Source: CAVSUB01 sp963816725
Lineage (GTDB): Bacteria; Acidobacteriota; Vicinamibacteria; Vicinamibacterales; 2-12-FULL-66-21
Direction: 5' to 3'
NCBI GenBank assembly: GCA_963816725.1
Contig: CAWFMC010000022.1
Coordinates: forward strand, 156,691-220,690
DNA length: 64,000 nt
Shown piece by piece: positions 45,361 to 54,580 of the stretch (position 1 is the first letter of the stretch; the number at the start of each line of letters is the position of its first letter). The notes under the pieces were generated by a model, which was given only the letters and a program-made list of their open reading frames with translations, was not told the origin of the DNA and did not search any database. Both the position numbers and the translations under genes were made by a program.

Positions 45361-46379
45361 CGCGGCCGCTCTCGCTGCGTGCCCACCTGGTGATCGGCGC
45401 CGGGTGTCTCATGATCGGCTTGTTCGGCGCGTCCACCATCCTGTGGCACATCGCGCTCGGCCATCGCGAGCCACCGTCGCTGTTCTTCGCCCTCCTGAGC
45501 CATGCCCACCTGTTCGCGGTCGTGTGCCTGATCTGCATGGCAATCGGCGTCGCGCAGGTCCAGCGTGGCTGGCGATCGATCGATCAGGTCCGCGGCCATC
45601 TCGCCGACATCCATGACAACCCGGAACGGCGGTTGACGGGGCGCTATCCCGCCGAGATTGCGCCGCTGGCGGCTGACGTGAATCGCCTGCTCGATCAGCG
45701 CGACGCGATGGTCGCGCGGGCCAGCCTGGCGGCCGGCGATCTGGCGCATGGCCTCAAGACCCCGCTGGCCATCCTGACGCAGGACGGGGAGCGCGCCCGG
45801 CGTGACGGCCATACCGACCTCGCGGCGAGCATCATGGCGCAGGTGGACCGGATGCGTCGCCAAGTAGACAGCCATCTGGCGCGGGCGCGACTCGATGTGT
45901 CCCGTCATCGGCCGGCTGTCGCGGTGTCGCTGCAGGAATCGATCAACGGGATCGTGCGGACCCTGGAGCGGCTCTACGGTGAGCGCCGGGTCGCGTTCGA
46001 GGTGCGCGTTGCCGAAGCCATCGAGGTGCTGGCGGCGCGAGAGGATCTCGACGAGATTCTCGGCAACGTCCTCGACAACGCGTGCAAGTGGGCGCGCACG
46101 TCGTGCCGGGTCGAGGCCCGTCCCGAGTCCGGCAGGGTCCTGATCGTCATTGACGACGACGGTCCCGGCATCCCGGCGGAGCTGCGCAAGCGTGTGCCGG
46201 GGCGCGGAGTGCGCGCTGACGAGGCGGCGCTGGGCAGCGGCCTCGGACTGTCGATCGCCCACGATCTCGCGCAGGCCTACGGGGGACGCACGTCGCTCGA
46301 GGAATCACCGCTCGGCGGCCTTCGAGTGGTGATCGAGCTCCAGGCGCCTCGAAGCGACCTTCAATCGGCTCACGGCTGA
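45357..46379 (+). CDS. Sensor histidine kinase
   Basis: 340-residue kinase starting at a GTG that overlaps the regulator stop. Two membrane helices (about 11-30 and 43-66) are separated by only about a dozen residues, so there is almost no periplasmic sensor. A HAMP-like linker follows. The phospho-acceptor is His131 in DLAHGLKTPLAIL, with N box DNACKWA and G boxes DDDGPGIP and GSGLGLSIAHDLAQAYGG. The short loop suggests it senses within the membrane or through a partner protein. PhoQ-like in its kinase core. Confidence 0.9.
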   Translation: MTRPLSLRAHLVIGAGCLMIGLFGASTILWHIALGHREPPSLFFALLSHAHLFAVVCLICMAIGVAQVQRGWRSIDQVRGHLADIHDNPERRLTGRYPAEIAPLAADVNRLLDQRDAMVARASLAAGDLAHGLKTPLAILTQDGERARRDGHTDLAASIMAQVDRMRRQVDSHLARARLDVSRHRPAVAVSLQESINGIVRTLERLYGERRVAFEVRVAEAIEVLAAREDLDEILGNVLDNACKWARTSCRVEARPESGRVLIVIDDDGPGIPAELRKRVPGRGVRADEAALGSGLGLSIAHDLAQAYGGRTSLEESPLGGLRVVIELQAPRSDLQSAHG

Positions 46380-46693
46380 AACGCTTGAGCTCGGTGTTCT
46401 GGCCGGCTCTCCAAGCGTCCATGGCTAAACCGAGAGACACAGCGCACGCAGACCGACCCGGTTGGCCAGCTGTCAACGTCCTCAGGAGCCTGCATCAAAG
46501 CGTCACCGTGGAAAGGGAACGCCCCGGGAATTGCCCCCGCGATCATGTTCGTGCGGTATTCGCATCGGCCTCGGCGATAATGGGCCGGGGCCGAGCGCCT
46601 GCGCCGCGCGCAGGAGCGAACCGGCAGACCTCGACACGGGCGGACTCCCGAACTTTGCTGCGAACTGGACTGACCAACATGGAGGGTCATCGA
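46380..46693. other. Intergenic region before secreted protein
   Basis: 314 bp with no gene-like ORF. A GATAAT near 46573 could be a -10 element for the downstream gene; no matching -35 is obvious. Confidence 0.4.
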
Positions 46694-47254
46694 ATGAGGG
46701 GACAACTTAGGGCTCGCTTCACGCTTATCGCGATGCTGTGCCTGGCAATCACGCCGCTTGCTGGACAGCAGACGGTCGAAAAGGCGGGCAATGTCTCGAA
46801 GACGGCGACGATCGTCGCGATCGACCACACCAAGCGGGTCGCCACGTTGAAGGACGCGGAGGGTAACGTCGAAGACTTCCACGCCGGCCCGGAAATCAAA
46901 CGCTTCAACGAGCTGAAGGTCGGCGACTCCGTGACCTTCTCGTATCACGCCGCGGTCGTCTATCAGGTCAGCAAGCCGGGAGCAGCGGCACCGACCGTTC
47001 AACAGGGGATGGGGACTGTTCGCGGGCAGGGAACTAAACCGAGCGGGGCCGTCACGCAGCAGCACCAGGCCACGGTTACTGTCGAAGCCATCGATCCCGC
47101 GGTGCCGTCAATCAAGGTGAAAACGGCCGAGGGTCACGAGATGTCGGCGAGAGTCGAGGACAAGAAGAACCTCGAAGGGCTGAAGGTCGGCGACAAGATC
47201 ACCGTGACGTTCACGGAAGCGCTGATGGTCACCGTCGAACCGCCGAAGAAGTAG
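46694..47254 (+). CDS. Secreted hypothetical protein with paired OB-like repeats
   Basis: 186-residue exported protein with signal peptide (ARFTLIAMLCLAITPLAGQ). Two similar halves can be seen: TATIVAIDHTKRVATLKDAEGN ... LKVGDSVTFSYHAAVVYQV, and ATVTVEAIDPAVPSIKVKTAEGH ... LKVGDKITVTFTEALMVTV. This internal duplication suggests two small beta-barrel units. GGAGGG lies 7 nt before the ATG. I do not recognise a named family; function unknown. Confidence 0.82.
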   Translation: MRGQLRARFTLIAMLCLAITPLAGQQTVEKAGNVSKTATIVAIDHTKRVATLKDAEGNVEDFHAGPEIKRFNELKVGDSVTFSYHAAVVYQVSKPGAAAPTVQQGMGTVRGQGTKPSGAVTQQHQATVTVEAIDPAVPSIKVKTAEGHEMSARVEDKKNLEGLKVGDKITVTFTEALMVTVEPPKK

Positions 47255-47265
47255 CCACCTCGATC

Positions 47266-47329
47266 GCGGCCAGGTCCGTCGCGGCTTCGAACCCTGTCAC
47301 GGGGTCGAACCGCCGCCGGACCTGACCGC
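47266..47329. terminator. Long hairpin overlapping the greB 3' end
   Basis: A 64-nt imperfect inverted repeat. GCGG.CAGGTCC and TTCGA.CCC on the left pair with GGG.TCGAA and GGACCTG.CCGC on the right. The greB stop codon (47297-47299) lies in the loop. It separates convergent genes and may act on both transcripts. Confidence 0.5.
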
Positions 47330-47905
47330 GGCTTCCGCACCCGGCGGCTCGCGAAACGGTTCCATCGGAATCGGCACGTACTCGACATCCAGCACTTCCA
47401 GGGGTTCGATCTTCTTCGGTGCGCGAAGGACCACGCGATCGCCGGGCGTGGACTTCAGCAGCGCGCGCGCCAGGGGCGACCGCCAACTGATGTACCGGCG
47501 GGTCAGATCGACTTCATCCGTGCCGACGATGCTGACGACGTGTTCCTCTCCGGCCGCGTCTTTATAGGTGACGGTCGCCCCGAAGAAGACGCGCGCGGCC
47601 GCCGCTGCCGGCCTGGGCGCAGCGGGGTCGACGACCTCGGCGGCATCGATGCGTTTCGCCAGGAAACGAATGCGCGAATCGATCTGCCGCAGCCGGCGCT
47701 TCCCGTACTGGTAATCGGCGTTCTCGCTGCGGTCACCGTTGCCGGCCGCCCACGCGACCACCTGCGTCACCGCCGGCCGTTCGCGATTCAACAGGAACCG
47801 GTGTTCGTCTTTCAGACGCTGTAACCCGGCGGGCGTGAGGTAGTTCTTCGGCTTCGGCCCAGGCGCGTCGCGCACCGGTTCACGCAGCGGACGCTTCGTA
47901 CGCAT
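47297..47905 (-). CDS. greB: Transcription elongation factor GreB
   Basis: 202-residue Gre factor. The coiled-coil tip and helix show NGDRSENADYQYGKRRLRQIDSRIRFLAKRID, where the YGK..LR..D pattern favours GreB over GreA. The C-terminal FKBP-like domain (VFFGATVTYKDAAGEEHVVSIVGTDEVD, then ISWRSPLARALL) is complete. It stimulates transcript cleavage by backtracked RNA polymerase. The N-terminus has an extra basic segment (MRTKRPLREPVRDAPG), and the C-terminus extends past the usual end with a Pro/Gly-rich tail. Confidence 0.92.
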   Translation of the reverse strand: MRTKRPLREPVRDAPGPKPKNYLTPAGLQRLKDEHRFLLNRERPAVTQVVAWAAGNGDRSENADYQYGKRRLRQIDSRIRFLAKRIDAAEVVDPAAPRPAAAAARVFFGATVTYKDAAGEEHVVSIVGTDEVDLTRRYISWRSPLARALLKSTPGDRVVLRAPKKIEPLEVLDVEYVPIPMEPFREPPGAEAAVRSGGGSTP

Positions 47906-47976
47906 CTACTCGACACTCACTCTGACGCGCGACGGAACGGCGTCCGCGATCGCGCCGGGGCTACCGGCGGCATGTG

Positions 47977-48675
47977 TCACGCCGGCTCGCCGGCGAGGGC
48001 GCGGACCTGCGCGAGGAGCTGACCGCTCGACTCGACCGGGTCGTGAGCGGCGAACGCCTCCGGTAATTCCAGGATCCCGATCGTGCGGCGGGCATCGTCG
48101 AGGGCCGCCGCTCGTGCCGGGCTCAGGCGGGCGCGGGCGCTGGACCCGATGACCAGCACTCGGGGGCGGGCGACCTTGAGGAGCACCGTGGCGTCCGCGA
48201 TGTTCCCGCAGGGCGTCGCGCGGTATCCGGCCTCGCGCAGCACGCCGCAGATGTAGGCGAGCACATCGGGCGACTCGTCGACGCAGAGGATGTCACCGCC
48301 GAGCATCGCGCGCGCGTCCGCTGATTGGGAGGGGCGGTAAAACGCGGCGACCGCGTCGTCCTCGCCGGCATGCACGTCGAACACGCCGGCCAGCTTGGTG
48401 ATGCGCAGCACTTCTGCGACACGCGGAGGGACGCGACACAGCTTGAGATCACCGAAGGCGCGGCGCGTGCGGTGCAGGAGCCGGACCAGCAGACCGACCC
48501 CGGCGCTGTCGACGGACGTGACCCCGCCGACATCCAGGATCACGTGTGGCTCGAGAGGCAGCAGGCCCTCCACCAGGCGTTGCAACTCGTCCTCCTCGGA
48601 ACCGCCGACGATCTTCCCGCTGCACGTGATGACGTTGACGTCACCGACGCGTCGCCGCTGCAAGGATAGCGACAC
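47977..48675 (-). CDS. STAS domain fused to degenerate receiver domain
   Basis: 232-residue protein. Residues 1-110 are an anti-sigma-factor-antagonist STAS domain with the phosphorylatable Ser in VTSVDSAGVGLLV (Ser57). Residues about 125-230 look like a receiver (ILCVDESPDVLAYICGVLREAGY). The phospho-acceptor position reads RVLVIGSSARAR, where Asp is lost, so the receiver probably cannot be phosphorylated. It may work in a partner-switching pathway. No anti-sigma kinase or phosphatase is adjacent. Confidence 0.82.
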   Translation of the reverse strand: MSLSLQRRRVGDVNVITCSGKIVGGSEEDELQRLVEGLLPLEPHVILDVGGVTSVDSAGVGLLVRLLHRTRRAFGDLKLCRVPPRVAEVLRITKLAGVFDVHAGEDDAVAAFYRPSQSADARAMLGGDILCVDESPDVLAYICGVLREAGYRATPCGNIADATVLLKVARPRVLVIGSSARARLSPARAAALDDARRTIGILELPEAFAAHDPVESSGQLLAQVRALAGEPA

Positions 48676-48921
48676 CCTGTGCTCCTTCCGACTGCCACCA
48701 CGTACTCGGACGCGCGTGCTGATGCCGCGCTGACGATTCTCATCTTACCTCTGCGAGTGCCCTGCCCCGCTGATGTGGCGTGGCGCCACTACGGTGGTCC
48801 GATGTCGAGGACGCCAGGCGTTCGCGCAATCTCAACGCAGCACGGTCACCGGTACGCGAGTCGGCTCAGGTGCAAGAGGCGCTCACGAGCTGCCGGCACG
48901 ATCGATTCGCCTTGAGCGGCG

Positions 48922-49575
48922 TCAGAACATGGCGACGAGGCCCGCCGTGAACTCGATCTGCCAGGCTACGTTCACATGAAGGCCGACCAGGCACCCTTGG
49001 CCGCCGCAGACGCCGCCGTGCGTATCCACATCCACGAAGGTGCTGAAGACGCGGCTATCGAGACGCACGCCGAGATGGCGCTGGACGGCCAGGTGGACGC
49101 CCCCTCCGCCGCTGATCGCGAACCGGATCTCGTTGTCACCATCGGCCGCGTAGCGCGTCAATCCGAGCAGTCCGGTCAGGAACGGGCGCGCGCGTCCAGT
49201 GCCGAAGTCCTGACGGCCACCCGCGAAGTACTGGTCGATCACGACCGCGATGGGCGCCGGCGGGGCAAACGCATCCGTGCGTCCGCTGACGGACGCCCTC
49301 TGGCGCGTCACCATCCCCTCGAACGACAGCCCGTTCCACATCGCGACGTTGACGGCGACGCCAACCGCCGGCGCGCCGTCCGTGTCGACCGAGCGGTTGG
49401 CCGCGAGCTCGAACAGATCGTTGCCGAACCGATAGCCAGCCAGCGGCGCGACCTCGAACGTCTGAGCCAGGGCGGCGTGTGGCGACGCGCAGACCAGCAG
49501 GATGACGAGCGAAGCCAGGTGGCCCGGCGAGCGGCCAGCCGTCGAACGCCGATGGTTGTCGTGCGTCATGACCAC
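48922..49575 (-). CDS. Hypothetical outer-membrane beta-barrel-like protein
   Basis: 217-residue exported protein (signal near LASLVILLVCASPHAALAQ). Alternating hydrophobic strands (FEVAPLAGYRFGNDLFEL, VAVNVAMWNGLSFEGMV, FLTGLLGLTRYA, ISGGGGVHLAV) and a terminal Phe (AGLVAMF) fit a small outer-membrane barrel. A Cys pair (GGVCGGQGCLVG) lies in a late loop. Function unknown. A second ATG two codons in (MTHDN) is an alternative start. It precedes the kinase/sigma operon end by 84 bp. Confidence 0.75.
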   Translation of the reverse strand: MVMTHDNHRRSTAGRSPGHLASLVILLVCASPHAALAQTFEVAPLAGYRFGNDLFELAANRSVDTDGAPAVGVAVNVAMWNGLSFEGMVTRQRASVSGRTDAFAPPAPIAVVIDQYFAGGRQDFGTGRARPFLTGLLGLTRYAADGDNEIRFAISGGGGVHLAVQRHLGVRLDSRVFSTFVDVDTHGGVCGGQGCLVGLHVNVAWQIEFTAGLVAMF

Positions 49576-49659
49576 ATCCCTGCCTCTTACGGTCAGCTTC
49601 GTCGGCCAGGAAGAACGGCTAGGCGAGTCGCAATGGGCGCACGTACTCGCGTCCCGTGC

Positions 49660-52600
49660 TCATGAGGAACGCAATCGCTGAAGCTGCGCGTGTTCGCGCT
49701 TCGCCGCGATGAAAACCGGCACATCGGGATCTGCGTCTTTCCACAGGCCTAGAAATTCCTCGTAGGCTGCCTGCGCGCCCCTGACATCGCCGGCGGCGCG
49801 GCACGCTCTCGCCAGCTGGAGTCGCGACACGGCGCCGATGGGATCCGCCGCGGTGATGCCCGGGTGGTCGAGAATCTTCCGGAATTCAACCGCCGCGTCG
49901 CTGCCTCGACCGGCGGCGAGATACGCTTGCCCGCGGAGATAGATCGGATACAGGGCTCCGAACAGGCCGGAGACCGTGCTCGGCGGAACTCCGAACTCGT
50001 GCGGCACTGAGATTTCTAGCGCCTCGAGGGCCCGCGTGGGGTGCCGACGGTCCAGCGCGGCGGCGGCACGAACCGAGGGAACGTAGGTAAATCGCACGGC
50101 CGAATCCTCCGGATACCGCCGCTGCAGATCGTCGACGAGGGCTTCGGCGTGTGACGACTCGCCTGAGAGCGCGAAGGCGAGGGCTGCGCCATACTGCACC
50201 TCCCGATCGTGCGGCAGCTGCAAGGCACGCGTGGCGCGATTGATGGCCTCCCGGCGGTTCCCGAACAGCGCTTCGCGGACTGCCGCGCCGGCCTGCCATA
50301 GCGACCCCCGCTCGATCTGCCCCGCCTGCATTGCCTGAACCATGGCGCGATCCGACAGCAATCGCGCTGCGTGCACATGGCCCGAATACCCGGCGACGAA
50401 CGCTTCTCGCGCCGACATCCAATTCTCGCCGCCAGGACGCGCTTTGGCTCGGGCGGCTTCACTCGCCTGGCGCGCGGCGTCGCCGGTGACGAAGGCGATG
50501 TCGTAGGCGAGCATGATGAACTCGTCGAGCTCCAGGCCCCGCGCCGCAGCATCGCGCAATGCTCGCTCGGCCTCGTCGATGCGGCCCAGATACAAGCTGT
50601 TGACGCCGAGGCTGTAGTACGGGATTCCCAAATCAGGATCGAGAGCGATGGCTTTACGGGCTTCGGCTCGGGCGTTCTCGAATCGCCCGGCGATCTTGTG
50701 CACTTGCCCGGCCAGCTGCATGTGGGCGCGTGGGTCGCGAGGAACCGCCTGGGCCCACGCCTCCGCGGTCTGTTGCGCCGCTTCCCGGTTGCCAGTGACC
50801 AGGCCTTGGTATAACGACGTGAGGAAATACCGTTCCGCCTCGCTGCAGCGATCGCGCAACCGCCAGGCCCGCTCGACACTGGTGGCCGCCCGATCCGACT
50901 GATCCAGATCGGCATACATGCGGCCAAGTGACGCATGGGCCATGGCAAACTCCGGATCGATTTCGGTCGCCCGCTGAAACAGCGGCATCGCTGCCGACGC
51001 GCCGCGCGCGGCGTGAACCTGCCAGGCGCGGCTGTACGCCCTGAGCGCGTCGAGTGACGCGGTGGTCGCCTCATCCAGGCTGGTGGAGTGTTTCTCGACG
51101 CTTGCTGACGGTTCACCGACTCGCGTTCTGAAGCGGCCGGCGATCTGGCTGAGCGTCGCGAGTACCTCCTCCCTGCTTGGGGGCTGCGCTTGTTCCTCGT
51201 CGAGGATGGTTCCGGTCGGGCAATGCCTGGCGGTCAGGCTAAGGACGAACCCGGAACCGACGCTCGCAATGCTGCCCTCCAGCACCGCAGCAGCGCCGGT
51301 GCGGTCGCACAGCTCGCGGGCGGTCTGACCAGTAAGCCCGGCATTCGGCGGCTGGCCCATGAGCTTCAGTGCGCGCTGAATCTGCGTGTCAGATACCAGC
51401 TTCAGAAATGGTGACTGTTCCAGGGCTATCGCCAGGCCTTGCCGCAGCGTTCCATCGAACACCTGATCACCCGTCCGATTGGCAACATCGCCGAGGAGGA
51501 CCGTGTCGGTGTCCGACAGCCGAGTCACGCGATGAGAGTAGGAGTAACCCCACAACAGTGACGCCCCGGCGATGGCGGCGACGGTGACGGCCATCCATCG
51601 CTTACGGGTGCGCGCGGCATTGCTCCCGCCCGGCGCGCCGGCGCTCGCCGAGTGTGCGTCCTGTTGCAACCCTTCGAGGTCGGCTCGAATGTCCGACGCG
51701 CGCAGATAGCGCCGGGCGCGGTCCTTCTGCAGGCATTTGTCGATGATCGGCTGCAGCTCCGCGGGTGCGGCGGAATTGCTGCGAACGAGTGCTGGCGGAT
51801 CGCGACGCAAGATCCCGTCGAAAATGTTCTCCTGCGTGTCTCCGTTGAACGGCAGGGTCCCCATCGCCATCTCGTAGAGGACAACGCCGAACGAGAACAG
51901 GTCGGTGCGGGAATCCAGGCGCTCGCCGCGGATTTGCTCGGGCGACATGTGGGATGCGGTTCCAAAGACGCGCGCCGTCATCGTCAGTGGATCGCGTGGC
52001 CCGGACCCCGCTGACGCGACGCTTGAGCGACAGTCAGCCGACTCGAGGTCGGCCAGCCCGAAATCGAGGATCTTGGCGTGCCCGCGCCCGGTCACGAACA
52101 CGTTCGCCGGCTTGATGTCCCGATGGATGATGCCCGCGGCATGCGCGGCGTCCAGTCCGTCAGCGATCTCGATGGCCAGCTCCAGCAGCATGTCCGTCGG
52201 CATCGGCGCGCCGTGGATGCGATGCTTGAGCGTCGTCCCTTCCAGCAGCTCCATGACGATGAACGGCTGGTCGCCCTGCCGCCCGATTTCATAGATCGTG
52301 CAGATATTCGGATGATTCAACGATGACGCGACCCGCGCTTCATGCCGGAAGCGCTCGATCGCGCGTGGATCGCGGGCCAGTTCCTCGGGAAGGAACTTCA
52401 GCGCCACGGCTCGACCCAGCTCGAGGTCCGTGGCGCGATAGACCACACCCATGCCGCCGCCGCCGATCTTGGCCAGAATGCGGTAATGGGAGACGACTGC
52501 GCCCTCGCGCAGGTCGTCGGTATCGCCCCCCTCGCCCGCAGCCGCAAACGCCGCCGCTAGATGGATGGGTGGATTCTCGAGAAAGCCGACTGCCTGCGCT

Positions 52601-52746
52601 TCGAAGCGCAGGAGTGATCTCGCTTCACACTCGAGCTGGGCATCGCGATCGCACGTCTCCCTGAGAAAGCCCTCGCGCTCGTCAGGTGGCAGCGCGAGCG
52701 CGTCGTGCAGCAGCTTATTCAGCCGGTCCCAGTGTTCCGAGTCCAT
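49660..52746 (-). CDS. Membrane-anchored Ser/Thr kinase with TPR domain
   Basis: 1028-residue Hanks-type kinase. Residues 1-60 contain the helical segment common before kinases in this phylum (LPPDEREGFLRETC). The kinase domain has GGGGMG, Lys117, HRDIKPAN (208-215) and DFG (228-230). A single membrane helix (about 385-405, VTVAAIAGASLLWGYSYS) follows. The extracytoplasmic part carries a TolB-like segment and then TPR repeats to the C-terminus. Its start overlaps the ECF sigma gene by 32 bp, so the two are co-expressed. The kinase may signal to or through the sigma factor (inference). Confidence 0.92.
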   Translation of the reverse strand: MDSEHWDRLNKLLHDALALPPDEREGFLRETCDRDAQLECEARSLLRFEAQAVGFLENPPIHLAAAFAAAGEGGDTDDLREGAVVSHYRILAKIGGGGMGVVYRATDLELGRAVALKFLPEELARDPRAIERFRHEARVASSLNHPNICTIYEIGRQGDQPFIVMELLEGTTLKHRIHGAPMPTDMLLELAIEIADGLDAAHAAGIIHRDIKPANVFVTGRGHAKILDFGLADLESADCRSSVASAGSGPRDPLTMTARVFGTASHMSPEQIRGERLDSRTDLFSFGVVLYEMAMGTLPFNGDTQENIFDGILRRDPPALVRSNSAAPAELQPIIDKCLQKDRARRYLRASDIRADLEGLQQDAHSASAGAPGGSNAARTRKRWMAVTVAAIAGASLLWGYSYSHRVTRLSDTDTVLLGDVANRTGDQVFDGTLRQGLAIALEQSPFLKLVSDTQIQRALKLMGQPPNAGLTGQTARELCDRTGAAAVLEGSIASVGSGFVLSLTARHCPTGTILDEEQAQPPSREEVLATLSQIAGRFRTRVGEPSASVEKHSTSLDEATTASLDALRAYSRAWQVHAARGASAAMPLFQRATEIDPEFAMAHASLGRMYADLDQSDRAATSVERAWRLRDRCSEAERYFLTSLYQGLVTGNREAAQQTAEAWAQAVPRDPRAHMQLAGQVHKIAGRFENARAEARKAIALDPDLGIPYYSLGVNSLYLGRIDEAERALRDAAARGLELDEFIMLAYDIAFVTGDAARQASEAARAKARPGGENWMSAREAFVAGYSGHVHAARLLSDRAMVQAMQAGQIERGSLWQAGAAVREALFGNRREAINRATRALQLPHDREVQYGAALAFALSGESSHAEALVDDLQRRYPEDSAVRFTYVPSVRAAAALDRRHPTRALEALEISVPHEFGVPPSTVSGLFGALYPIYLRGQAYLAAGRGSDAAVEFRKILDHPGITAADPIGAVSRLQLARACRAAGDVRGAQAAYEEFLGLWKDADPDVPVFIAAKREHAQLQRLRSS

Positions 52747-53320
52747 TGTCGGCGCCGCCGCGAAGTTCCCGGTAAAGCCACAGCTTGGCGATGCTCCAGT
52801 CCCGCCTTACGGTGGCGGGCGAGACGTCGAGCACTTCGGCCGTTTCCTCCGCGCTCAGGCCGCCGAAAAAACGCATCTCGATGATGCGAACCTTGCGCAT
52901 GTCCAGACGCGCGAGCGCATTCATCGCGTCGTCGAGCGCCACCAGGTCCGGGGCTCGATCGCCGGCGACCACCGCGGCTTCGTCGAAATCGACGCGCTGC
53001 GCGCCCGCGCCCCGCTTGACATTGTGGCGGCGAGCATGGTCGACCAGAATGCGTCTCATCACCTGGGCCGACACGGCGAAGAAGTGCGCCCGGTCCTGCC
53101 ACTGCATCCGGTTGTAGCCCACGAGGCGCATGTAGGCCTCGTTGACGAGAGCGGTCGTCTGGAGAGTGTGGCCGCGAGGTTCGCCTTCCATATAGCGGTG
53201 AGCCAGGCGGCGGAGCTCGTCGTACACGATCGGAGCGAGACGGTCGAGGGCGGTCTGGTCGCCGTCGCTCCAGGCGCGGAGCAGGGCCCCGATGTCCTTT
53301 GCCGCCAGCCGGTCAGCCAT
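52715..53320 (-). CDS. ECF-type RNA polymerase sigma factor
   Basis: 201-residue sigma factor of the Sigma70_ECF group (PF07638 type) common in Acidobacteriota and Planctomycetes. Region 2 is LRRLAHRYMEGEPRGHTLQTTALVNEAYMRLV with MQWQDRAHFFAVSAQVMRRILVDHARR. Region 4 ends in GLSAEETAEVLDVSPATVRRDWSIAKLWLYREL. I chose the ATG at 53320 (MADRLAAKDIG, preceded by AAGGCGG) over the longer start at 53341. No anti-sigma gene is adjacent; the overlapping membrane kinase is the likely controller. Confidence 0.9.
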   Translation of the reverse strand: MADRLAAKDIGALLRAWSDGDQTALDRLAPIVYDELRRLAHRYMEGEPRGHTLQTTALVNEAYMRLVGYNRMQWQDRAHFFAVSAQVMRRILVDHARRHNVKRGAGAQRVDFDEAAVVAGDRAPDLVALDDAMNALARLDMRKVRIIEMRFFGGLSAEETAEVLDVSPATVRRDWSIAKLWLYRELRGGADNGLGTLGPAE

Positions 53321-53435
53321 CCGCCTTGAGGTTCGAGACACGGCCGATTGTGCCGCCGGCCGCTATCCGGGCACGTCTGGCCTCGGCGTTAGTAAATCCG
53401 CGGGATTCCTCCGCCTATTGTAGTGGAGGGACACC

Positions 53436-54317
53436 ATGAAGGCGAGATTCGCTTCTATCATCGTCCTATCGACGGTCTTGGCCACGCTTGGCGCGCACGC
53501 GCAAAGTTCGGACGCGGGCTCATCAGGGCGCGATCGCAGACTCCTGACGTATGCCGTTGCCGGTTTTGCACTGCAATTCGGTACGCTGGATTTGGCGAGC
53601 GGCAAGTTTTCCCCGATCGGACCCGTGCCGCGAGATGTCGGCACGGGACTGGTGAAGGGTCCGGGCACGTCGCTGTTGTACCTTGCCTTTTCAGGCAAGC
53701 TGACGGCGATTGACCCGTCTACGGGTAAGACTTCGGTCGTTGGAGATGGAACCGGAGGGTTGGGCGACTGCACAGCGCTGGGCTCGTACGCGTTGAACTG
53801 CGCCAATGCTCTCGGTCAGTTGGGCGGACATCTTTACGCGACGGATTTCGCCAACAATCTGTACTCTGTCGATCCAAGGACCGGCGTCGCGACGCTCATC
53901 GGGCCCACGGGGATGCCGATGTTGGAGTTTGCGCCTCCGAACAGCAACACCGACGGGACGATAGATGTTGTCAGCGCGAGCTTGGTCAGTTACCGCGGCA
54001 AGTTGTACGCGAATTTTGCCACTGTGAAAGTCAATCCCGAAGCTGGTACGTTCGAACCCATCGTAAGCGGTGAGCTCTATCAGATCGATCCCTCCACCGG
54101 GCTGGCTACTCCGATTGCGCCGGTAGACCCAAACATCACCGCGATGGTCAATGTGCATGACACGGTCTATGCATTCGACGCTTGGACCGGCGAAGTGCTC
54201 GTCCTCGACATGACTACCGGCCTCACGGAGCCGACCAACGTTGTCGTCAGTGAGACGGCGGGTTCGCTCATCCTGGGCGCCGCGCCGGCCCATCCTTCTC
54301 CCGGGTTTCTCAATTGA
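53436..54317 (+). CDS. Secreted hypothetical beta-propeller protein
   Basis: 293-residue exported protein with signal peptide (ASIIVLSTVLATLGAHAQ). Repeats such as LTAIDPSTGKTSVVG, LYSVDPRTGVATLIG and LYQIDPSTGLATPIAP occur about 45-60 residues apart and indicate a propeller. Base composition is lower in GC than its neighbours, which may mean later acquisition. GTGGAGGG lies 7 nt before the ATG. Divergent from the sigma/kinase operon. Function unknown. Confidence 0.82.
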   Translation: MKARFASIIVLSTVLATLGAHAQSSDAGSSGRDRRLLTYAVAGFALQFGTLDLASGKFSPIGPVPRDVGTGLVKGPGTSLLYLAFSGKLTAIDPSTGKTSVVGDGTGGLGDCTALGSYALNCANALGQLGGHLYATDFANNLYSVDPRTGVATLIGPTGMPMLEFAPPNSNTDGTIDVVSASLVSYRGKLYANFATVKVNPEAGTFEPIVSGELYQIDPSTGLATPIAPVDPNITAMVNVHDTVYAFDAWTGEVLVLDMTTGLTEPTNVVVSETAGSLILGAAPAHPSPGFLN

Positions 54318-54580
54318 AGCGACGCTGCACGCGAGGCCTTCGTGAAGCGGCACCGGATGCAAGCGCACGAGTCCTGGTGCGCGCAGCGGCCGGTGTACCG
54401 GACACCGGCCGCCGCGCGCGACTGGTCACCCACAGCGTCCGAATGCCACACCGGGTGTGCTGATTTCACCGGCGAAGTGCCAGTGAACGGGACTGCATGG
54501 CCCGAAGATGAGGCATCAAACTTCACGCGGGCAAATGCAGATCTATCGCACACGTTGACCGTTCCGACCCGCGGCCGATA

